A DNA stretch of 64,000 nucleotides, taken from Eledone cirrhosa (Eukaryota > Mollusca > Cephalopoda > Octopoda > Eledonidae). The position numbers and the translations under genes are program-made. Positions 24,301 through 36,300 of this stretch are shown one piece after another (the first letter of the stretch is position 1; every line of letters starts with the position of its first letter). Under the pieces are notes generated by a model. That model had not been told where the DNA came from, searched no databases, and saw only the letters and a program-made list of their open reading frames with translations. The DNA lies in assembly GCA_964016885.1 (NCBI GenBank), contig OZ024743.1, forward strand, positions 125,790,612 to 125,854,611. Direction: 5' to 3'.

Positions 24301-27300
24301 ACCCACCCACCCCACCTATCTACTCCCATAGAGTAGAGAGGGCTCTTTGCTCAAGTCAATGACTGGCAATCTCACTAGTGCTGATACCACAATAAAACAC
24401 AGCAATAGACTAGGTGTTAGGAAGAGATTCCAGCCATACCAAAAAAGGGTTGAGAAAGCCCTTCAGTTGTAATATGACAACCTCTCTAGTGTTGGCACCA
24501 CAATAAAATGCACGCAGTACATTCTGTTAAATAGTTGGTATTTGGAAGGTACAAGACATGGCCCTCTATCCTATTTAGAATTGTAAGAACTAACACAAAA
24601 CATAACTATTCATCCAACCCATGCCAATATGGAAAACTGACATAAAAATTTGATAATAATGGTTTCTGATTTAGGCACAAGGCCAACAATTTTGGAGGAG
24701 GGGAAAGTTGATTACATCAACATCAGTGCATTACTGGTACTTTATTTTTTTCTACCCCATAAGGAGGAAAGGCAAAAGTAACCTCTGCAGGATTTGAACT
24801 CAGAACGTAAAGGGCTGTAACTCTATGCCACACGTTGATGAATCATATACTGTAATTTTTACTGGTTCGCAACATATGGATATGTGTATATATTTCTTTG
24901 AGCAAGTGTTCCAAAGAAGACAGTTAATCCCTCACCCATGAATTGTTTGTGATACCTATTTTCATTTAGCTGCACTGAGGAAAATTATATGCCCTGCCTA
25001 ACAACACAATGCAGTGCTTATAGTAGGATTTGAACTCTCAATTTAATCTAGCAGCTTAACAGCAGTTACTCACTTACATAAGTGGCATTATACTATTTAG
25101 TTGTTCTAAGTCTGAAGTCTGTCTCAAGCCCAGTGGCTCGTCAGGCCGGTGCTTATCCTGGTTTCTGTGGCATTAAGATACTGAGAGTATAAGACACCCT
25201 CTTGACAGGATGCCAGTCCATCGTAGGGTTAACCCCCAAGCTATTGCTGGTATTCATTTTCAGCTGAGTATACTGGAGCAACATGAAATAAAGTGTTTTG
25301 CCCAAGAACACAACACACAACCCAGTCCAGGAATCGAACCTACAACATTATGATTGTAAGTTCAACACCCTTACCACTTGACCATTCGGTAAGTTCAACA
25401 CCCTTACCACTTGACCATGCGGTAAGTTCAACACCCTTACCACTTGACCATTCGGTAAGTCCAACACCCTTACCACTTGACCATGCGGTAAGTTCAACAC
25501 CCTTACCACTTGACCATGCGGTAAGTTCAACACCCTTACCACTTGACCATGCGGTAAGTTCAACACCCTTACCACTTGACCATGCGGTAAGTTCAACACC
25601 CTTACCACTTGACCATGCGGTAAGTTCAACACCCTTACCACTTGACCATGCGGTAAGTTCAACACCCTTACCACTTGACCATGCGGTAAGTTCAACACCC
25701 TTACCACTTGACCATGCGGTAAGTTCAACACTCTTACCACTTGACCATGCGGTAAGTTCAACACCCTTACCACTTGACCATGCGGTAAGTTCAACACCCT
25801 TACCACTTGACCATGCGGTAAGTTCAACACCCTTACCACTTGACCATGCGGTAAGTTCAACACCCTTACCACTTGACCATGCGGTAAGTTCAACACTCTT
25901 ACCACTTGACCATGCGGTAAGTTCAACACCCTTACCACTTGACCATGCGGTAAGTTCAACACCCTTACCACTTGACCATGCGGTAAGTTCAACACCCTTA
26001 CCACTTGACCATGCGGTAAGTTCAACACCCTTACCACTTGACCATGCGGTAAGTTCAACACCCTTACCACTTGACCATTCGGCTTCACATTTGGTTGTTA
26101 CTCTCATTGAAAATAGTTAAGTTAATGTTAACATACTGTAGTGAGCATTAAATATGTTGACTAGAATTAATTAAAATAGACCCTCCATTGGTTTCAACTA
26201 TGAGTGTTCCAGTTATTCAATCAATGTAACAGCCTACTCATGAAATTAATGTGTAAAATGGCAGAATATTCCACAGGCACATATACCCTTAATTTGCAGG
26301 GAGATTCAGTGTGATAAAGCTGACCCTTTGAATTACATATACTGTCCAACCAACAGGCTTCCAAACAGTTCCTGTCCACCCAATTTCATTCACAAGGTTT
26401 GGGTCAGTCCAAAGCTATGATAAATGACACCTGCCCAAAGTGCCACACAGTGGGATCGAATTCAGGACCTAATAAATGCAAAGCAAACTTCATAACCATG
26501 CTACGTCCACACGAGAAGGGATTATGTGGTGAGTAAAAGACAGTATTAGTCAATGATTGGTCTTGTGCCAAAAGTAGAAACAATTATGTTAATTATTCTT
26601 GCAGTATGGGAGACAACTGAATCATGTTTCAACCTTATTAAATCTCCCTCCTCAGCAAAGCATAGACTTCACTATATTTACCAAATTAGTTAGAAGAGAG
26701 TAAAAGTGTTGCTAAAAAAATGCAGCTAATGCACTCTGTAAAGTGGCTGGTATTCAAATAATAACAACTTAGGGTATAGGAGACTCTTTGGTTTTGTCAT
26801 GGACATGACAACCTTCCTAGTGCTAGTGTCATGACAAGATGCACCTAGTACACTCTATAAAATGATTGGTGTTAGGAAGAGCATCAAGCTGTAGAAATCA
26901 CACTAAACATGGAATGTACACGAGACATGGTCCTCAGGCTCATCTCAGAGAGTTGTAACTCCGAATAAGAACCTGAGTTGGGCTTTAATGACCATTCAAC
27001 ACTTGTCAGTGTGGAAAGCAGATATAAAGTATTTATGATGATGGTGATATTACCTGTTTGTGTTTTTATGTTCCACTAAATTTAAGGAGTAACATCCTCT
27101 ATTTTCTTCTTTTTTTTTTCCAGGCAGATGCCAAGTCATGCCAGTAGAGAAATACTTATTATTTTTGGTAGCTTAACCACCTGTGATCCTGGAGATATTC
27201 ATAATACAATAAAAGTATGTTCTTGGAATGTGTCTTTTGTTTTATATTTTTCTTTTTAGTTTACTTTATGTAAAATCTGAATTGTGTAATACTAGAGTTA

Positions 27301-30300
27301 GGATAAGCACTGCAAGCAACACTTACAATCTAATTTTAAGCCTTTTGTTCCCATATTTCTAATGAAAGACACTGCCTATGATTTTCAAATAATAAAAAAA
27401 TGTGAAGGGATTTTGTAATATAACTAAATTTCTCATTATTAGAAATGTTGGTGAACTGAAGTGATATGGTTACAAATGAAAAGTAATCTTTTTGATATTA
27501 AATCATCCCTGGTTTTACAATACAAACTGTTTGTTTTAATGTGTCTATATTCATCTAAAAAAAACTTCCATCATAATTTCATGTAAGAGTCCTTGTTAAG
27601 TTATGCTCAAATACTAGCTTGATAATGAGAAAGTTACTTATATTACAAAATCCCTTCACATTTTAATAAGCATGAACGTTACTCACCTCTATCACATCTT
27701 TTTTCCATTGAGAACTCCTGGCACTTTTTCAACCAATGTTCATAATTTATACACATCAAAACCTCCCTTGCACACTGTATAAAGTTCCCCTTAAACAGTT
27801 TTTATCTCAACTCTCAGTTCTATGATTATCGGGTTGGTGGGGGGGTATCTTAACCTTTTTGATACTAGCCTGCCCAACACTGCCTCAAGTTTTATGAGAT
27901 AAAACCACCCATTTATAAAATTATATTTAAATTATATATTTTACTGAAGAATGCTCTCTGTTCCAACCACTCCAAATTTTTTATTCTTTTCAAAATTAAT
28001 TGGAAAATATATTCATAAAAAATGGTTAATTTGTTGGTTTATTCTAATTTAGGAAATTGGTTTGGTAATGAAAATATTACCAAATTCTCAGATACTTTCA
28101 AATCAAATTTTAAACGTTTTGAGTTTCAATAATGTTTGTGAGTTCAAGTTTAATTCAAAGATCTTTTAAATTATAGCAAATATTTGTTGGAAGTTTCTCA
28201 TTTCATGTCCAGTGTGTATGGTATTTTATATTCTGTATATAAATCAAAAGCTTTTACCAGTACTGCAACTGCTGTAAAAAAAACTACAAAATAATCATAT
28301 TGAAATGGAGTGTAACTTCAACTCCTTTCTCATCATTATTTCCATTCCTTATCTTATATTTATCTATATTCTAAAAATACTTCGATAGCTGTTGTTCTGC
28401 CAAGTTTTCTGCAATCATTCCTCCTCATAAGGTTGCTAATTAAGTAACTTATCTTTCTACTAATTCTCATCCCTAATAAACCTTGTATATTTTCAAAATT
28501 ATTTGGAAATCATAGGCAATGTCTTTGATTAGAAATATGGTTAAAAAAAAAAAGGCTAGTAGTTTTTTTTATTTGAATGTCTGTTCTATTGAATTCTCTT
28601 CCTTCTTGTTTCCCTGATGGATATATTCTTAATTCATTTAAATCTTCTGTTGATCGCTTTCTAATTTCTAGAACAGTGTCTCATACTTTCTTTTCTTCCT
28701 TTTCTTTAATAACTCCCAACAAATTAAATGGTTTCTTTGGGCCTGGTGTACTGCTAGTTTCTTGTCCCCTTCTTAAGAGTGACTTCCATTAAAAAAAGTT
28801 GTAATTAATTGTTCAAAAAAAATTTATCTAAAAAATATAGAAATGTAATTTCTAAATTTTCTATTGACATTTAATGTTGCAGACAATGAAAGAAAGTTCT
28901 ATTCGATGTTCTGTGATTGGATTGTCAGCTGAGGTGAGAATTTGCAAGCGGCTTACTACAGAAACTAAAGGTTAAAAGTTAAAAGTATTTATTCTATATA
29001 TATAAAACAGATGATGTCTGTCTGTGTAACCGCATGCATTTCTACATTTTACAACCGATTTGCACCAAATTTTATACATAGGTTTCTGAAGTCCTATTAC
29101 GCGTCGTAGGCTATTTTATTTTTCCGTACATCGATTGTGTGTGTGTGTGGGGGGGGGGGTGTCATTTATTGAATTTGGCTATTGTAATGCAGCAAAGCGT
29201 CATAGCTTCGATAATTGGTAGTCCAATAAAATGAATTTTGACTTAGTAGTTATTCATGTACTACAGATGAAGATACAGTGAGGCACATTTACTTTCATTT
29301 CAATTCAAGAGGACCCCCTCGGGGACAGTGAGCCCTATAAAAGTTCAAACTGCCACAATAAAAAAGCACCATACCCTCGGGAGTTTATACTTGATTCTTA
29401 CAAAAACTAAACAAAATGGTTATTGCCTGCCATTAGATAAAGCACCACACATTCGTTATCACTTGAATTTTTGCAAGGGAACCCCCTAGGGAGGGCAGTG
29501 AGCCCCTTTGGAGCACTTTTAAAGTTCATATTATGGTCGCAGCAAAGCATTTCAACTTCTGGAAATAAAAGTCAATTTAAACGAAAGTTGACGCATCGGT
29601 TACTCGTCCTACAAATGGAGTAGCGAATTTTTAAATCCCCCTGACTTAACTTTAGTTTGTTTAGTTAACTTTAGGATGATTGAATTTAATTTTGCACCCG
29701 GTTGTCTCCCCCGTGTAATTGCACCACAAGTGCGGAATGGGGAGTTGAATTTTTTTCCTTGAACTTTGGCGTCATTTCAAACTCCTAACCAAGAAAGTGC
29801 GATTTAGTCCAGGTGTAAATTTTAATGCCTACAGTATGTGGATTGTGCTATTTCACACTCATGCCTAAACTGTGCGAATGATTGATTAGTTTTTGCACCC
29901 AGTTGTCTCCCCCCGTTTAATTGCACCTCAATTAAGTGCGAAATGGCGACCTCTGGCCAACCACACATCAGTGAGTTGTGTTCAGTAGATTTCATCACAC
30001 TTATTTGTATTATCTAATCAATCAGACAACTTGAGTGTTGTTCATTGAGCGAAATCACTCCTATTTATATCAGTCAAGTCCAACCTAGCATCACACTTCT
30101 TTTTTGGCTTTTGACAAGTGGTAGGTTTTTTTATATGCGTACTCTCATAAGCTACCCCATGTTTCTGAAATGCATGCTTCTTCAACATTTGTCACCTTAA
30201 AGGAGGTTTAGTTAATGTGTTTATGGTCATAAGGTTCCAGTTTATCATGCTGTGATTTTTCGGCCATTTTTGCCTGTATCCTTTCAATGGTTAGTACTTA

Positions 30301-33300
30301 CTTATTGCTATGTTCGAACTGAACAAACATACTGACACTTATATACCTACCACTGTAGCCACACTATTTAATTTCCTTTATCACAAGTAGTCCATACGCT
30401 GCGTTGCCCCTAAACTTAAAACTTGAAATTTGACTGGTACACAAAATCTTGCAAAATATACCCACTTTCTCAGACCACATAGATTTATCACATTTTTTCA
30501 CAATTTATATCCGTGTTTAGATTTGCTTACTTAAACATCATTTGTCCACTATCTTTCTCCCTGGTTAATTTTCTAAAAACAATGCTAAGAAAAGAACTTT
30601 CATTGGTCAATTATCTAATGATGCAAGTAGGTCTAAGCGAAGGCGTCTCACCGAAGGAGAAAATGCAACTGCGATCAGGCTCTCACAGAATGCTGTGCAG
30701 ACGGCAGCTGCAGGAGCGGAGGAGGATGACAGTCGGCGTGAACTTCGACGGAACAAAGATGCTGCCGCGACTGCTGCTGCTCGCGCTCGAGAGGATGAAG
30801 GACGACGCGCTGTTCGAAAACGCAGGGATGCCACTGCAACAGCCACTGCTCGCGCTCGAGAGGATGAAGGCCGACTTCTGCAAAGTGAACAGCAGCGATC
30901 ATCGTTACGTGGCATTTCTAGGACTTGCAATTCATGATGGTTGTTGAAGGCCTTTAACTACGACCCCTCCTCCAACTACGCTGTGCTTGCCTGGAAACCT
31001 GCACGTCTACAAGTCCCTTGACTCTATGGCTGATCCGGACGAAGTTGTTAATTACACCACAAAATTTCGTAACTCCCTAGACTCTCCCGGATTGCCACCA
31101 CACTTACTGCAACTTAAGAAAGGGGCCCCTGTCATGCTCCTCAGGAATTTGGAACCCCAAAGGCTTTCCAACAGCACACGTCTGGTCGTCCAAAAGATGA
31201 TGCCTCATGTTATTGAGGCAACAAAACTTACAGGATGTGGTAAGGGGGATACTGTCTTCATACCAAGGATACCTCTCATTCCATCCGGTAAAGACATTCC
31301 TTTCACATTCAGAAGGCTGCAATTTCCTCTCAGTTTCACCATGTCGATTAATAAATCACAGGGTCAGACGCTGACGGTCATAGGGCTTATTTTAGAAGAA
31401 CCGTGCTTCTCCCATGGTCAACTATATGTTGGCTGCTCTTGAGTGGGGAGCCGACGTAACCTATTTGCTTTTGCAACTCGCGAGAAAACCCAAAATATAG
31501 TCTATAAGGAAGTTTTGTAGGCACCCCATCCGCCAACAAGTAATCGCTGTTTCTTTTTGTATAAATGCTTACATTTGCTGTATCCGTGTGCTATTTTTGT
31601 CCTTTTGATGATACCACGTACACCTCTGAGGTTGCTTTTGCTATACGGTATAAATGTTCAATGTCTCCATTTTCTGCATTTATATGTTGCTATTACGCTT
31701 TGCTATTGATGTTCCGTAGTTTTAACCTAATTAATCTACTTTTCCCTACATCTTATTTACATATTTTTTTGACATGCCAGCGTGATCTTGCCAAGGCCGT
31801 TTTTAGGGCCACCAACTTTAAATTGTTACCATCGGATTCGTCTTTGTTGGCAGCACCGCCACAGATATATTTCAAAGTGAATGTTCAAAGGCCCTCTTTA
31901 GGGCCAACACCTATAAATTGTTACCTCTATAGTCATGTTTAACGGAAGTCTTTCGGTTCATATGAATGACTACTCCATTAAGAGTTATACCGGGCAACGC
32001 CGGGTACCACTGCTAGTTTAATAATAAAGGATAAACTTTTTATTTTGCTTTCTTAGTTCAAATCTTGCCAAGTTCAATTTTATATTTCATCCTTTCAGGG
32101 TTGATATTACCTGTCTTGGGTGGTGGATTGGCAAAATTATTAGAGCATCAGATGCAATGTCTTGTAGTATTTGTCATACTCTGTGTTCTAAATTTAAATT
32201 CTGCTTCCTAATACTTGAAAAAAATGGTGAAATGACAGGACCGTGATGCCTATCATTAAAATATCCCGGATGTCTCTTATATGATATAAACTCATAGGAG
32301 GCTGGCTAAAACCTACTTTGGTGTGAGCCTAACAACACCAGCAAACATCACATGACTTGAAAATTAAAGTAAAATTATAATTAAGATGCAAATACTTGCT
32401 GGTCATTGTAATTTTCAAGATTATACATTATTACTTTTTTATATATGTCTTATTGTTATCATATGCATTAAAACATATATGGAGTGAATATAAGCAAAGA
32501 GATTCGAACTATTGTTCCGCAGTTGCCTAAATAGATAATTCAACCTCATACACTGACCTTTTGGCCTCAGAGATAAGCCACTTCCTTTGTACTGTACACA
32601 ACGAATTTTACTTCCTTTTTGGGGGGGGGGGGGGGGGGACTCATGTGTTGCTAAATTGTCTAGAGGAATAGTTCTATTGAGACCATTTGCTTATCATCAA
32701 AGATAATAGACCCCTTCATAAATAGTCTGCCCTCAGCTGTCCAAGCCAGTTCAGTTCATGAAAGATATCAGAACAATATAGTTTGTCAACAGACTCACTG
32801 GGGCTCAGCTTTTTCAGCCAGCAAACTATGACAGTCATTCTCCCATTCAATTCCAACAAAGGTTAGTTACATACAACCTTTAAGATTACTACTACAAGAA
32901 TCCATGCCAAAACATCACACAAACAATACACAATTTTACTGTGACTGTTGTTTTTCCTATGTTATCACAATAACTTCAAAGCAAATTATTACTTAATAAA
33001 ATTATGAAAGTAGTCATCATCATCATCATCACCGTTTTACGTCCGTTCTTTCACGCTAGCATGGGTTAGACGGGTTGTCCTGTTGTGTGCAGTGTCTGGT
33101 CGGCTGACCATGCCTTGCTCATACAGGAACTGATCTGGCTTGATTTCTACAGCTGGATGCCCTTCCTAACACCAACCTCATTTACAGTGAGTGCTGGGTG
33201 CTTTTTCGTGGCGCCTACACGTCCACTTTACAGTGTGGGCTGGGTGCTTTTTTGCCGTGGCACCTCCACGACCACCTTGCGGTGGGGGCATATTGTTTAT

Positions 33301-36300
33301 ATGCTTCAGCATGTACCCATGGGAGGTCGGGTACTCTGTATTACTGCGTGACGCCAGAAGTCACGGTCGTGTGTCATTGTCTTTGAGAGGTGTAATTGGG
33401 TAAGGTCGGCTTTTATCACCTCATCCCAAGTCATCTTGGGTCTCCCCACTCCGCAGTTTCCATCAACTTCTAGTGCTCTGCACCTTTTTATGCAGCTGTC
33501 ATCCTTCATACGCATCACATGTCCATACCAGCGTAACCGCCTCTCCTGCATGCAGCATTTGATTCCTCTTATGCTCAGTCTCTCTCTCAATTCATTTATG
33601 CTTTGTCGTTCACGTATATTACTGTTTCACATCCATCGGAGCATGCAGGCTTCGTTTCTCTCTAATCTACGTAAGTCTTCCACCTTCAGCGCCCAGGTCT
33701 CACTACCATGCAACATCGCTGTTCGGATACACGCATCATCCAGTCTGCCTTTCATTCTGAGGGAGAAGCCTTTTGCAGCTAGCAGTGGTAGTAGTTCCCT
33801 AAACTTCTTCCATCCCGTTCTTACCCTAGTTATTGTACTTTCTGAACACCCACCTCCGTTGCTAATTCGGTCACCTAGGTAGCAGAAGCTGTCTACTGTT
33901 TCTACAGGGCCCTCCCAGAGATTGGTGGTACTTGTTTCCTGTGGCTGTTTGCTGCTTGCTGTTTCAGCACAGCTGCTGCATGTGAATCCTACATTCTTAA
34001 TTAAGCTTCCTGAGATCCCACTACATCTCTTGTGTACCCATTGTTTGCATTTGGGGCAGAGAATGGAGTTCCTACTTACACCTTTCCTACATACTGAGCA
34101 AGGCCATTTCCCTGAGGGGATCTGGGTTCTGTTTTCTCGTCTACTTACAAGGACCTTAGTCTTTGTCATGTTGACTTTGAGACCCTTTCTCTCTAGTCCC
34201 TGCTTCCAGGTTTGGAATTTATTCTCTAGTTCTATCATAGATTCAGCTATGAGTGCGAGGTCATCAGCATACAGGAGTTCCCATGGGCATCTGGTCTTAA
34301 ATTCCTCCGTTATTGCCTGCAGGACTATGATGAACAGGAGAGGGCTAAGAACAGAGCCCTGGTGGACCCCAACCTGTACGCTAAATTCCTCGCTATACTC
34401 ATTGCTAATCCTAACTTTGCTGACTGCTCCCCTATACATGGCTTGTACCGCTTTCACAAGCCATTCATCTACTCCTAGTGGTTTTTGTTATTGTTCATTC
34501 ACATTTTTAACAACAATCTGATTGTTGGTAAAATACTATTAACATACTAGGTTTTAGATATTATTTGCTAAATCATTACAAGATGTTAAGAGTTAAAATG
34601 GATGGTTTTATTTCATAGAACCAGAGGGGGGATTTTGGCAAGTTTATAAAACAAGTATTTTTTTTCTTTTAGGAGACTATCAAATTATACTGGATGAATC
34701 ACATTTTAAGGACTTATTAAATGGACATGTTATACCTCCCCCTGCATCAGTAAGTATTATATAATAATATAATAATGAAATTATTGTGTACAGTGTTCAG
34801 GTGCACTACAACTCATCAAAGGTGCATGTATAGTACATAGAATAATGTACAAATGTTATGAAAGTGAACAGTGTATGAGTCATGATATACATGTGTGCGT
34901 GTGTATGAAGGGGGGATATCAGGTGTAGTGTTGGGGAATTTCAGGAATCATGGAGGTTTTAAAGAATGCAGTGTCTCAGCAGCTAACAACTAATGCAGGT
35001 AGTTTGTTCCATGCTTCAGCAACCCTGAGTATGAAAAAATGTTTCCGAAAGTCATGGGATCTGTGCTGTTTTCTGACTTTGTAGGCATGCCCACGTGTGT
35101 TAAACACATGAAATTCAAAAAGGTGCTCAGGGTTGTTGTTGGCAAGATGGTTAATAATTTTGTGGGTGTTTACCAAGTCAGTTGCCAGACGTCAGAGCTT
35201 CAATGTGTCCATGCCCAGGGAAGCAATGCGTTTAGAGTATGGTAGATGCCTGATGGAAGGTATTCACTTGGTTGCATGTCTCTGAACAGTTTCCAGGAGG
35301 TCAATGTTTTGGGCAAGATAGGGGTTACAGACTGGTGATGCAAATTCTAAGTGTGGCTGCACTAAAGCTGTATACAACTTTAAATAGATAGCTGGAGAGC
35401 GGCTGACAAAAGTCTTGCTGAAAATATTGATGTTTAACTGCTTAAATTCTGATTCATAGACACAGTAGTTCTTTTCTGCTATATACTATTAAATGAAGAC
35501 AATACATTCAGGACTGGTGCAACCATTAAGGGCAAATAGGTAACCACCTAGGGTGAAAACCTTAGATAGGTGCATTACTAAATTTTATATCATCATCATC
35601 ATCATCATCATTTTACGTCTGCTTTTCCCTGCTTGCAAGGGTAGGACGGGAACTGATTTTGGCTTTATTTCTACAGCTGGATGCCCTTCCTAACACCAAC
35701 CTCATTTACAGTGTGTGCTGGGTGCTTTTTTGTCATGGCACCTACACGACCACTGTGCAGTGGAATGATAGGGACCCCAGTCCCTATCTCATTTCTACAG
35801 CTGAGTAAACTGGAGCAATGTGAAATAAAGTGTCTTGCTCAAGGAAACAACACATCACCCGGTCTGAGAATTGAACTCACAACCTTTCGATTGCAAGGCC
35901 AATGCTCTAACCACTAAGCCATGTGCCTCCATATATATATATATATATGTATAATTAGATTAAATATATAATAATTTCCTATGATCAATAAATATATTGC
36001 TAAACATCTTTGCCACATGGCAGCATTGTAGAAATATTCAAAGCAGTGGAGAGGGTCGTATAATGTTATGGCCTGGCATATGATCCGGTTGTGTAGTGGA
36101 AAATACAGATATAGTGTGGTCAGTACAAAAAGTGTCAAAAATTAGGTTCATCAGTCTGCCAAACTGTAAGTTGAAATTATTTTATTTGGGAAAACAGACT
36201 ACACATTGTAGAGTTAGCTTAGAGTGCTAAATACACAGGTGCCAGTTCTGGCTATGTTCCCTCCTGCATCAATAAGTATTCAAAGCATTCATGTTTAACT

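Larger units (their letters stand above)
28993..32016 (+). mobile_element. Helitron, internally deleted, about 3.0 kb
   Basis: Starts TCTATATATATAAAACAG, consistent with a Helitron TC start. Ends with a hairpin (arms TACCGGGC and GCCGGGTA, one mismatch, near 31988-32006) followed a few bases later by CTAG at 32013-32016, next to a host T. Inside are a charged N-terminal-type segment (30600-30935) and the C-terminus of a Pif1-like Helitron helicase (30960-31515), while the Rep nuclease and most of the helicase are missing. The 5' non-coding part carries diverged internal repeats of about 170-200 bases (CCCCCTCGGGGACAGTGAGC type at 29317 and 29482; GCACCCGGTTGTCTCCCCC type at 29693 and 29897). 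It lies in GTF2H2 intron 7. Confidence 0.85.

Noticed and set aside
25115..25384. Possible genuine tRNA gene with A- and B-boxes
   Set aside because: The sequence between the boxes does not form a convincing anticodon arm, and the body continues as the SINE2 repeat seen at several other positions.
25293..26120. Three long open frames (246-275 codons) of 11-residue repeats on both strands
   Set aside because: They are by-products of a 33-bp minisatellite whose unit length is divisible by three; there is no start context or domain, and both strands are open.
28883..28933. Ending exon 7 at the stronger-looking donor GAG|GTGAGA
   Set aside because: It would delete the conserved [10 protein letters not shown] block and shift the frame into exon 8; the donor at 28971 keeps phase and protein conservation.
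30607..30930. Overlapping Ser/Ala-rich frames on the minus strand opposite the Helitron N-terminal segment
   Set aside because: They are shadows of the GC-rich Arg/Glu repeats read on the + strand.
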